From: Bombyx mori
Lineage: Eukaryota > Arthropoda > Insecta > Lepidoptera > Bombycidae
NCBI RefSeq assembly: GCF_030269925.1
Contig: NC_085114.1
Location: 12,728,001-12,792,000, forward strand
DNA: 64,000 nucleotides
Direction: 5' to 3'
Shown: positions 1 through 10,600 of the stretch, in pieces
Layout of the letters: every line of letters starts with the position of its first letter
Position numbering within the stretch: position 1 is the stretch's first letter
The notes under the pieces: model-generated
What the model was told of the DNA's origin: nothing
The model's input: the letters and a program-made list of their open reading frames with translations, nothing else
Databases searched by the model: none
Made by a program: the position numbers and the translations under genes

Positions 1-222
1 GTCGCCCATGGACTTCAGCAATGCCAGGGGCAGAGCCAAGCCGCTGCCTACCGCTTAATACTCTCCACAAGCCTCCTTTGAAGAAGGACATGTCATAGCG
101 CTCGGGAAACATCGAGGAGGGGAGCTCATTCCATAGCCGGATGGTACGTGGCAAAAAAGATCTCTGGAAACGCACTGTGGATGACCGCAGTGGCTCCAGG
201 TAGTTTGCAGTACTAACGACAT
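1..222 (-). mobile_element. LINE 3'-end fragment (family with tail ending GGGCAATAAA), cut by window edge
   Basis: The minus strand encodes the end of a reverse-transcriptase ORF (NELPS...RYDMSFF-like). The same segment is found at 1929-2253, 19230-19503, 20850-21018, 41545-41645 and 53546-53662. Confidence 0.6.
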
Positions 223-246
223 ATTGGGTATTATTCTATGTACAAT

Positions 247-460
247 TGTGCTTAGTGTAAGTTTTTTAACGTTCTCGATAGCGTAAAAGTTAACCTAAAT
301 TTGTTTGCAGTTGGAACAGCGCCCCTAACGGCAAGTAAAAGTTAACCTAAATTTGTAAGCAGCGCCCTTAACGGCAAACGTAGGCAAACGATCCCATTCC
401 ATACAAATACGAGCTAGCTTATAAGCTATCCAGAACGTTAAAAAACTCTCACTAAGCACA
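247..460. mobile_element. Long-inverted-repeat MITE, family TGTGCTTAGTG (copy 1)
   Basis: Ends TGTGCTTAGTG and CACTAAGCACA are inverted; the inner arms (TTTTTTAACGTTCTCGATAG type) are also inverted. Flanked on both sides by AAT, a possible 3-bp target duplication. Part of the middle is duplicated. Other copies: 34385-34547 and 54588-54760. Confidence 0.65.
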
Positions 461-654
461 AATGTGCCACTATTCATTCGTTATGACGTATACTGAAAAT
501 AAACGTGCAGGACAATGCACCACCGAGTCTGTGAAAGGAGGGAGGTAGAGGATATTTTAACTGTCAAACCTGTCAAAGGCTGTTAGTTTTAAAATTAATA
601 AAAAAAACACAATATTTAAACGATTTACTGTTTTTAATTAATGTATATACACAG

Positions 655-872
655 GTTATAAGAGGTCGGTAAGAATATGTTAACTATGAATGTGGAAGGA
701 TATAGAGGAAGAGGTAGACCTAAGAAGAAATGGATGGATTGCGTGAAAGACGTTATGGGTAAGAGGGGAGTGAGCGAAGAAATGGTATATGATAGAAGAG
801 TATGGAAGGAGAAAACATGTTGCGTCGACCCCAGGTAACTGGGAGAAGAGCAGGATAATGATGATGAAGAAT
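655..872 (+). mobile_element. RTE-type LINE 3' end
   Basis: Encodes the C-terminal signature GRGRPKKKWMDCVKDVM, with GVSEEMVYD and a final DPR stop, then a short GAT-rich tail. The same signature is seen at 26213-26440 (plus), 44290-44450 (minus) and 55690-56000 (plus). Confidence 0.6.
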
Positions 873-1081
873 TAATGTATATACACAAACACTTCATACT
901 TAAGCTACTTTGACAAAGTATATTATTAGGCGCCCTTACAATAACTTTAGGAAAAATCACTTACTACGTTAAAGAATTATGGTATGTACATTTTTAATAA
1001 CTGTCTAATAAGGATTTTTGGGTAGATAGGCGAAACACATAGACATCGAAAAATGAATGCCCATGCGATAATAACACATTA

Positions 1082-1467
1082 TCTATATATTAATACTTGA
1101 AGGAAAAACTTTGTATCCTTTTTTAGGAAAATTGCGCGGACTGAGGAGTATGAAATTTCCCACACTTATAGAGAATATAGAGAAGGAGTGCAGAATGTTA
1201 ATATATTTTTTTAAATTATGCCTAAAAAATACATTAAATCATGGTTTATTGTCAAACTTTTCTTTGCAGTCTGTCAGTTATAGTCTGTCAAATGGAGAAT
1301 AGATTAAATATTGTTTTTTCTTTATTAATAATTGTCTAAAGTGTAGTTTTGACGAAATCTGTGATTAAAGGAGTATTTAATAGTCTTTGACAATTGAATA
1401 CTAATTGTGTACAAACTTATAATTTCCATTAGTTATAGTCGAATTTCGACTACCAGAGGACCACTAG
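1082..1467 (+). mobile_element. Non-autonomous Helitron
   Basis: Begins TCTATATATTAATAC after an A and ends with the hairpin AGTCGAATTTCGACT followed by CTAG and a T, the classical A|TC...CTAG|T layout. Relatives: 62974-63411 (minus), fragments at 45755-45900 and 35650-35800, and an inverted 5' part at about 1485-1575. Confidence 0.7.
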
Positions 1468-1928
1468 TATATATAAAGTGTTGAAAACTTCATACTCCTC
1501 CGTGCGCGCGGTTTTCGTAAAAAGTTGTACACAGATTTTGCTTCACGTATTAATATATAGATAAAGCTTATTTAAAATACAACAATACAATAGAGGTATC
1601 CACTTTTTAGGTTTAATATCAAGTAAGGGGTGACGCCCTTTTTGTATCTATTTTTTTTTTACTTTCAAAGTACACTTTGAAATCGAAAACTCTATGATCA
1701 AAATAGTACAAGTACAGATGTTTTAAATTAAATCTAAAGTAACTAAAATCTAACTAAAACTAAAGAAGCTAAAATATTTTATCATAACCTATGAAGAATA
1801 AACGCTGTACAGGACTATTTCAATAATCTTACAGTATTTGGTATTAACAAGATGACCTGTTAATCTTACGGGTTGTGTTGGTAAATGATAATTTTTTAAA
1901 TTTGTTCCTGAATGTGAAAATCTTCCTG

Positions 1929-2253
1929 GTTTTTTTTATTGCCTATGTAAGCAGACGAGCATATGGCCCATCTCATGGTGAGTGGTTACCGTCGCCCATG
2001 GACGTCAGCAATGCTAGGGGTAGAGCCGAGCCGTTTAATACTCTCCACAAGCCTCGTTTGAAGAAGGACATGTCATAGCAGTCGGGAAACACCGTGGATG
2101 GGAGTTCATTCCAAAGCCGGATGGTACGTGGCAAAAAGATCTCCGGAAACGCGCTGTGGATGAACGCAGTGGCCCCAGGTAGTTTGCAGTACTAATGAAC
2201 TCTACTCCGGTGGCGGGCGGTGCGATGGTACAAAACGAGATGATGATATCATT
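1929..2253 (-). mobile_element. LINE 3'-end fragment (GGGCAATAAA family)
   Basis: T-run at 1929 is the A tail on the minus strand. Upstream lies the ORF end with RTIRLWNELPS-like and SFFKRGL-like peptides, as in 19230-19503. Confidence 0.6.
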
Positions 2254-2450
2254 TTTTTTTTATTGCTTAGATGGGTGGACGAGCTCACAGCACACATGGT
2301 GTTAAGTGGTTACTGGAGCCCATAGACATCTACAACGTAAATGCGCCATCCACATTGACATATAAGTTCTAACGTCTCAAGTATAGTTAAAACGGCTGCC
2401 CCACCCTTCAAACCGAAACGCATTACTGCTTCACGGCAGAAATCTCAAAA
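2251..2450 (-). mobile_element. Bm1 SINE, 5'-truncated, downstream of gene 1
   Basis: TTTTATTGCTTAGATGGGTG to ACGGCAGAAAT matches the Bm1 body on the minus strand. It lies about 110 nt beyond the gene 1 stop codon. Confidence 0.75.
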
Positions 2451-2479
2451 AACTCCTCATAGCACTCAGAGCATATTTT

Positions 2480-2485
2480 TTTATT
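2480..2485 (-). terminator. Candidate poly(A) signal of gene 1
   Basis: AATAAA on the minus strand about 75 nt past the gene 1 stop, the first such hexamer downstream. The Bm1 SINE at 2251-2450 follows directly, so the 3' UTR would be short or would run into the SINE. Confidence 0.4.
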
Positions 2486-2558
2486 GGGCAAGATTTTCGC
2501 GCATGTCGCGTTTTGTTCAGTTCGAAGATCACGGCTCATTTCTATTTGAAGATGTATC

Positions 2559-2697
2559 TTAAGTGCTCTTTTCGATAGGCCCCTTTGGGATTGAACAAAC
2601 CAAAGGCAAGGAAGTCTCTTGGCTGCTTCCGTCTGACGTGCTGCTGTCTGATTCGTAGCTCTTCGACGCCGGAGCCCAACGCTTCTTGTTCGGCAAT
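2559..2697 (-). CDS. Mth-like gene 1, exon 8: C-terminal tail and stop
   Basis: 139 nt. It completes the split lysine codon of exon 7 and encodes LPNKKRWAPASKSYESD, a serine/threonine-rich run and a C-terminus ending IEKST before TAA at 2561-2559. Acceptor GTTTCAG. It replaces a longer ORF in another frame (2423-2710), which has no family resemblance. The phase match to exon 7 supports it. Confidence 0.75.
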
Positions 2698-4661
2698 CTG
2701 AAACGTACAAAACTGGTTTAATGTGGTCGAAGGTAAAGCCCCTGAAACAGCGATGCTTTAAGACAAATATTTTTTTTCTGTATGAAAACTAGCGACATCT
2801 TGTAGCGGCTGCCCCTAAACTTTATGTTGTTAAAGTTAAGGCATCTAATTATGGTATAACTAAATACAGAAAATAAAAAAAATCATATGTACATGTCTTT
2901 ATTTGTTATTGACAAATTGATATTAAATTTTATCAATTTGTGTTTTCGGAAAATTTACAAAATCCTTCATTAAAAATAGGTAATATATTATTGCCATCTA
3001 CAGGAGCAATGAGAAACTAAACTAGTGGCCGACACCCGGTTTTTTTTTTTTTACGTAGGAAATCGCCGGGCTTCCGCCCTTTTCCGGGGATACTGGGCGG
3101 GGTATGTCAGAGTCGAACTGACTACAACCTCCTGTCGCTCAACAACCAACGTCCAAACCTCGCATGAGACAGAACTCATGACACCCGGTAACATGTTTGT
3201 TGAGTGCTTGATTTGCTTGTCTATAGCTAATTTATGTGTATTATCTATATGTTATACAAATAATTAGTTATCTATATATATAAAAATGAATTGTTGTTCG
3301 TTAGTTTCGCTAAAACTTGAGAACGGCTGGATCGATTTGGCTAATTTTGGTCTTGAATTATTCGTGGAAGTCCAGAGAAGGTTTAAAAGGTGAATAAATA
3401 TGAAAATGCTCGAAATTATATAAAAACAAATAATTTTGTTTTTCCTTTGATGTGTCCCCCGTCGGACGGATTGCTTTTGTATATTTTATACAAAAGTTTA
3501 GGTCTTTTATTTATCGATTGAGGCACGACGAAGTCTGCCGAGTCAGCTAGTTTATTATAAAAAAAAATTAAGCCAGACCAACGAAGCGTAAATCGGAGGC
3601 CTTCAAATATTTTTAGTAACAAACTTTAAAAATCAATAGTCTTATTTCAAAATACTAACTTTTTCATGAGTTTCCTTAGTATTTTCTTCTTGAAAACGAA
3701 GATGAGGAATATGAACAAGCCGACCATGACGTTGTATAGGTCGCTAACTTTGAAGATTTGTAGCTCGGGGAGCTGAGAACTAACCACTTCTAATACCCAG
3801 TTTATACCCATCACAATGGATAACTTTAAATACACCATAAACCTGTGGAAAAATAGCTTACGAATATTATGATTATCTCATTCATCTTTTACTGGTGGAA
3901 GGACCTCTTGTGAGTCCGCACGGGTAGGTACCACCACCCCGCCTATTTCTGCCGTGAAGCAGTAATGCGTTTCGGTTTGAAGGGCGGGGTAGCCGTTGTA
4001 ACTATACTGACACCTTAGAGCTTATATCTCAAGGTGGGTAGCGCATTTACATTGTAGATGTCTATGGGCTCCTGTAACCACTTAACTCCAGGTGGGCTGT
4101 GAGCTGGTTCACCCATCTAAGCAATAAAAAAAAGGTGGTATTTTGCAATCGAAAAATGTGTTTTTCGGAAATTTTACTTAGGATTTATTTGAACCCGAAT
4201 CGTCGCGTCACTCGAGATTAATTACAGCATAGGTTGGATAGCAGCAGGGGCTTAACTCGCAACAAGCCCAGTCAAAACCTATGATCGCTACGATTTCGTA
4301 CTTCTCATTACGATTTAAGGTTGGAAAAAACTCTTTTCGCATTATAGTGAACTTGTAATAAAATCTCTTTGGCTATACTATTTGTATCTGGCTGGTTTTG
4401 GTATCATTAACAGTTTAAATTTTAAAGAAGATTCAAATAGGAAAATGTTGTGATTTTTAATTATTTTTCGTACTGTCAAGATGAGTCTAATTAAGAAATT
4501 CGATACACTTAAAAATTATGTTACAAAAAAGGTAAAAAGGCAACGCAAGCCGCGAAAGAAATTTGCGATGTTTATGGACCTAGTGCAGTGTCTGTGAGAG
4601 TAGCACAAATTTGGTTTAAGCGTTTTCAATCCGGAAACTTTGATGTCAAAGATGCACGTCG

Positions 4662-4696
<35 letters not shown>

Positions 4697-7600
4697 CCCT
4701 ACCTATGCTGATAGCCTTGAGAGGCTATTTCAGCTTCACCCTAACGTTAGTAGGTGAGCTCGCGGGGCTCAACCGGAGAGTTGCTAACACTGACCCTAGC
4801 AAGAGCAGTGCTTCGCAGAATCTACCACCGGATCGGAAACGCGACCCACTGAGAAGATCCGGCGAGAAACTCAGTGGGCTGTGTCTATGGGTTAGTTCGC
4901 TCGTCGAGCCCTTCGTCGCAAGCGACGGGTTCGACGAGGACGGTGACCGGTGCTTGTGGTGCCTAAAAGCACCGTTAATGGATCAGGAGGATCCGTAATG
5001 ACGTGCTTTGGGCGACGTCGACGGTTTACCATTCGGTCTACTGGGTCGGGTATGTAATTTCCAGCGGCTACGATGAGAGGGTTCTCATGTCGTGCCGCCT
5101 TCTCAAAATGGCGCAGCGATGCCGACTGTAGATACTTACTAAAAGAGTCGAGCTCCAGGTCGTCGTGGAGATCCACATTCCTAAGGAACCAAGGCGCTCC
5201 GACGGCTATCCTGCAGAATCGTGATTGAATAACCTGAAGGGATTTCAAGTTGGTGCGGGCTGCGTGAGCGAACACTACGCTTGCATACGTCATGACGGGG
5301 CGTATACAAGTTTTGTAGAGAGTTACCTTATTACGGAGGGACAGTTTGCTTCGACTACAAAGCATTGGATAGAGTCGTCCTAGAATAAACGCGGCGCGGT
5401 CGCGTACCGTTTTTATATGGGGACGGAATGTCATCCCTCTGTCGAGGGTGACGCCTAGATATTTGACCTTCGAGACCCACGGAATGGGCTGGCCAAAGAG
5501 AGTGATGGGACTAACGGCGGAGGTGTTTGCGCGCCTACTACGGAGTGGGATGCTCGAAGTGATGTTCGGAGGGCGACCCCTTTTGAAGAGCACCGCTGCG
5601 CTTTTCGTGGGGTTGATGTCTATTCGCCCCTTCCGGAACCACTGTCCCAGGGTGGCTACTGCGATCTGGAGTCGCCGATGAAGCAGCGACATCTTCCTAC
5701 ACGAGTAGTAGATAGCCGTGTCATCGGCGAAGAGCGCTAGATGGGTCTCCGGAGACCGGGGTATATCATTGATATACAAACTAAATAATAACGGGGAGAG
5801 CGCGGAGCCTTGCGGGACTCCGGCGGTCAGTTGACGGGGACGAGAACGAGTTCCCTCTACTCGATATCGAAACGAACGGTTCGACAAGAAGTCTCGTATG
5901 ATGAGCACGAGTCTGTCTGGCACCCCCATGTTGTATAGTTTATAAATTAAACCGTTGTGCCAGACTTTGTCGAACGCCTTCGCGATGTCGAAGAAGAGGG
6001 CGCCGGTCGGGATTTGTTTACGCCTATTTAGTCCTATCAGAATGTGCTCCGTGAGGCGGTGCACTTGTTGTACGCACGAGTGTTTTGAGCGGAATCCGAA
6101 CTGTTCGTCTATGAGAATTTTGTTCGCGGTAACAAAATCCCAGAGGCGTTTCCTAAGGAGCCGTTCGTAAATTTTTCCTATCGTCGAGAGGAGACTAATC
6201 GGACGGTAACTAGAAGTTTCGTTTGTCGGTTTGCCCGGCTTATGTATACCGATAACGTCCGCTTCTTTCCACACCGCGGGAAAGATGCAGTGCGTCATAG
6301 CGGCATTTAAAATTGTAGCCAACATTGCTATCAGTTGGACTGGCAAGAGTTTAAGCGCGCGGTTGTGGATGCCGTCGGAGCCGGGTGCCTTCCTAGGTTG
6401 TAGGTTGTGGATCGCGTCTCTAACTTCGTCCGTGGTAATGGGGGGTAACGCGTCCGAGGGCGGCAGGGAAGCTCTGCGCTCGACCTCCCTGTCGACTAAC
6501 TCGGTGTGTTCGGGGTCCGCGTGTTGAGTGCTGGTGGTGCACTGCTCTTGCAGTGCATCGGCCAGCAGCTCAGCCTTGTCATCGTCATCGAATGCCGGTG
6601 GTTGGCCTGAAGGGCGTACGAGGGGAGGCATAGTAGCGGTAGTTTCGGATTTGAGAGTCCTAGCTAGTCGCCAGTATGCTTGGTGGGAGGGCGCGAGTTG
6701 TTCTAAATAACTATGCCAATTATCGTTACGCGCGTCGCTTAAGCGGGAGTGGACTTCGCGTTGTAGACGACGCATCCGAATCCGGTTTGAATGCGTGGGA
6801 AGACGATCGTAGGCCCGGATTGCCGCGTTCCTAACTCTTAAGAGATTCCTAAGATCGGGGGACAGTCTGATGCGGTGGAAGCTGTCCTCCACATCGACTT
6901 CTTTAGAAGATCTAATGATCGCGGAAGATATGTGATCGGTAATGATGTTTATGGATTCGACGGTGTCCTCGGGGGATAGATTCGAATCCGGGCCGTAAGG
7001 GAGGATTGGCGGAGCGGTGTCGGCTAGGCACGTGCCCAGCTTATTCCAATCCACCATGGTCCTCGTAACAGTGACTGGGTTGTGGGGGCGACCGAGCTGC
7101 ATAACGACAGGTCGGTGGTCTGAGTCGAGCTCTGACATTGCTTCGATGGAACGCAAGCGCAGAGTTACGTTCCTAAGCAATGCCAGGTCTATAGTGCTCG
7201 GACGGAGCGCGATGTTATACGGATAACATGTTGGAGTTGGGGGACCGACTATTTCAAAGGTGAGGTCGTCTATAAACGCGTCGAGACGCCTACCGTTAAC
7301 GTTAGTACGATGGCAGTTCCACCTAGTGTGGTGGCAATTTAAATCGCCTGCCAGGATGACGGAGTCTCCCATGCCGAACAGTGACTCGATGTCACTGCTC
7401 AGAAGGGGCTTGTCCGGGGGGAGATAAACGGATGCGATGACGATCGGCTGGTGTCCCGTCAGCGAGATACGGCACACTGACGCCTCGATATGTGAGAGCG
7501 AGGGAGTATCGAGAGGGACAACGTGCAGGGCCCGCCTATAGTAAATGGCAGTCCCGCCTTTGGAGGCGGTGAGTCTGTCATTCCTAACCATGACGTAATT

Positions 7601-10600
7601 CGCGACTTTCGGGTCGCGACGCGAGGGCTTCAGACAGGTTTCCTGCACTAATAGAATATCTACAAGATTATCGCGGAGGAATTCGAAAATTTGATCGCGT
7701 TGCCGCGCGAGTCCGTTAGCATTGTAGAATGCTAACGTAAGGGAATACGGTTTTTCTCTACCTTTTTGCGCCATTGATTACCGGTAAGGATTTTATAACG
7801 TACGCGACACGGACTCATAAACGTCCATGTGATCGAACGCGGCCGCGAGCCGCTGTTCGGGGGTTGTCGACCTACGGATAGCGTCAGCGAACGATCGCAG
7901 ACGGTCGAAGTTCACCGCGGTGACGAAGTCGCGCACGAGCGCGAAGTCGTTGGCGGCAGAGGGTTGCGGGGGACGGAACGCGGGCGCGGGGCGAGGTGCG
8001 AGCAGGGGCTGAGGCGCGGGGCGTGTCGCGAGCGGGGGCGGGGGTGCGGTTTGTGTTCCCGCCTTCGTATACGGCAGCGGCTTTTTCCACGCTGAAACCG
8101 TGGGAACTGCAGCCTGCACGAAGGCAGGTTTCGGCACTGAGGGTGCCGAAGTCTTTGGGCCGACGGTTCGCGGAGCTGGGAGGGTTGAACGCTTGCGCGG
8201 AGCCCTAGGACATCCACGGTAGTTCGCGGGGTGCCCTTGCTTAAGGCATAGGACACAGCTTGGGGGTTCGGTCGCGGTTTCCCTAACACGCGAGCAATCT
8301 AGTGTGGCGTGGTCGCCGAGGCACTTTACGCAGCGGGGGCGCGCGTGGCAATTACGAGCCGAGTGGCCGTAAAGCTGACATCTGTAGCACTGCCCGGGAG
8401 TGCCACGCTTGTGGGGGGCTTCGATTGAGATCCCGGATAGGCCGCAAATTGTCGTGAGACATGCGATCTTCTTTTTGGCCTCCGGGGTGGGTTCTAACGC
8501 CACGAGTATCATATTATAGGGCTGTTTGCCCCGCCCGCTGTGCATCCGGTGCACACTAACTATCGGGAGGGCCTGAGCGGTCAGATCCTCCTTTATGTAG
8601 TCGATGTCGAGTTCTTTAGGGACTCCGCGTATCACTACGCGGAGCTCGCGGTCCTCCTGAAGAGCATAGGTGTGGAAACCTATGTTCTCCTTTCGGAGGT
8701 ATGCTGAGAGGGCCCTATGGTCGCCCGGCGTTGCGACCTTTATCTGAATCCCATGCGCGACGTTACGCGCATGGGTATAATTAATTTTATTTGCCTGAAG
8801 GGCCTGGGAAACGCGGTTCCACGCAGTTTTTTCCTGGAGAATCAGCGGGGGCGGGGCAGCTGCTTTAGGAGCGGGCGCGGGCTTGGGACGCGGCGGCGGG
8901 GTTACGCGGCGAGCGGAGTCCGACTCCGGTGTCACGACTACCTGCGGGCGGGAGGCGGTCGCGGATTTTGTCTGCTTCGTCGTGGAGCTCCGGGACTCCA
9001 CGGCGCGAGTACGCTTTTTACCGCGCGTTACGGTTTGGAACCCATCCGAAGTTCCAGGCTGAGGGCTTGACGCGGATTCGAAATCCATCTCCGATTCGGT
9101 ATCGGAGCCTGAACTTGAAATGATCGAGGTCGCGGCGGACGTAGCGCGTGATGACGTAACCGACGCGGGCGCGGGGGTGGGGGTAGCGCTAGGCGCTTCG
9201 TGAGTCGCATCGTTGGAACGTGCGCTCGAACTTAACGCGGCGGCGGGGGGCGCGCGGCGTGCCTCCGAGGCACGGTTGAAATACGCGGCGACGGACGCGG
9301 GGGGGGAGGGATTGCCACGGGAGGCCCTATACGCTAAGTACTCGGCCCTAATTGACGGGTACCTATCCCGGAGGAACCCGACAATGTCACTAGCACTTTC
9401 ACTGATACAATCTTCACTCATCTTGCTGTCTTCTTGCCCGGGGGGGGCGGCCCCGGGACTTTTGTTGAACTCGCCGAAAGGCGAGGCCCCGGATAGGATT
9501 TGTAACCCCCCTGTGCTGCAGGACAGCAAGGAGCAGGGGGGGGGAATGCTTATGCCGTGAAAACGGCAATCGGCGGGGAAAAGGAAAGGAACCCGCTCGG
9601 GCTGTATAGTGCTACAGCAGGCAGAATCGCGAGCGGGGGTCTAGTCTTGAAAAAGACTGTTGTTTTTGGGAAGGGTTAGGAAATCGCTAGCCTGTGAGTG
9701 CCACAGGAAGCTGAACGTAGCGATTGGTTGCCTTGAAAAAGGCAGTTGGTAAGGGTGGGTTCGCGGTTACAAAACTTTAGCGCACAAAAATGGACCTCGA
9801 TACGCAGATCGCAAGCGACCAACGGATCGGCACGTCCGCACTACCGAATTGTACGCACGATGTATTCACGGTCACTACACTGTCGAGCACAACTGTGAGT
9901 TCAGAGACGCGGCTCGCAAGCGGGCCACGGATCGGAAAGCACGTCCGCGCACGACCGAGTCGTGAGCGAGAATGGTTTTGCACGTCGCTCTGGTCACCCT
10001 ATTACGGATAAAATAGATGTCATTTTTGAAAAAAACCAAGATCGGCATATCAGTAGCTGTGACGTAGCTGAAGAACTGGGAATATGATATGAGATCACCT
10101 TGAGATATGAGTTTGAAGGTCTCGGTATAGTTAGTACAGCTGCCCCATCAAACCGAAACGCATTACTGATTCACGGCAGAAATAGGCAGGGCGGTGGTAC
10201 CCTCGCGGACTCACAAGAGGTCCTACCACCAGTAAAAATATTTTTTTACAATAAACAACTTTTTCTTTCTGTCTTTCCTTTTATTTGTTGACCCTACCAT
10301 CTGTCAGTGCAGGTACATAGACGTCATTTTCGATTCGTTTCTTTATTGGCGCGGCTTGTACTAGAGAATTTCTCGATGAACTAAATACTCGTAGTTACCT
10401 GTGTCTCTGAGTGCGATGCGCGTGTGGGTTTCCGGCAGCGGCCGAATCCAGGACAGCCGTACCGCGACTGAGCCGCCACACATTGAAAGCAGTCATCAGG
10501 AAGAACATCCAATTGCACATGATTAGAATCAGCATCGGTACGTAGAGGTATAACATTTTCTCGGGACCTGTTCGAGAAAATAACAGCAAAATTCGCTTTT

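Larger units (their letters stand above)
4663..9978 (-). mobile_element. Full-length Jockey-type LINE, both ORFs open
   Basis: 5316 bp on the minus strand, ending with a run of about 34 A (4663-4696 as T) and flanked by the 10-bp target duplication TGCACGTCGC at 4653-4662 and 9979-9988. ORF1 (gag-like) is followed by ORF2 (endonuclease plus reverse transcriptase), a 3' UTR of about 200 bp and the tail. The 5' leader (9422-9978) carries an initiator and DPE-like motif. It is inserted in a mariner relic. A second, 5'-truncated copy at 11408-13465 is nearly identical, so the family moved recently. Confidence 0.9.
4480..10095 (+). pseudogene. Mariner transposase relic, split by a LINE insertion
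   Basis: Left part (4480-4662) encodes QAAKEICDVYGP-like and VAQIWFKRFQSGNFDVKDA, the helix-turn-helix region of a mariner transposase. Right part (9989-10095) continues with GHPITDKIDVIFEK and HISSCDVAEELGI. The reading runs across the LINE when it and one target duplication are removed. The catalytic domain is missing: a Bm1 fragment abuts at about 10096. Confidence 0.75.

Noticed and set aside
2423..2710. 95-codon minus ORF as the last exon of gene 1
   Set aside because: It runs into a Bm1 SINE and shows no receptor features; the overlapping frame fixed by intron phase gives a plausible Mth-like tail with stop at 2559.
5448..7226. Plus-strand ORFs across LINE ORF2
   Set aside because: Antisense shadows of the reverse transcriptase; identical shadows appear over the second copy.
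7829..9560. Arginine- and proline-rich ORFs on both strands over LINE ORF1
   Set aside because: Shadows of the GC-rich ORF1 in other frames.
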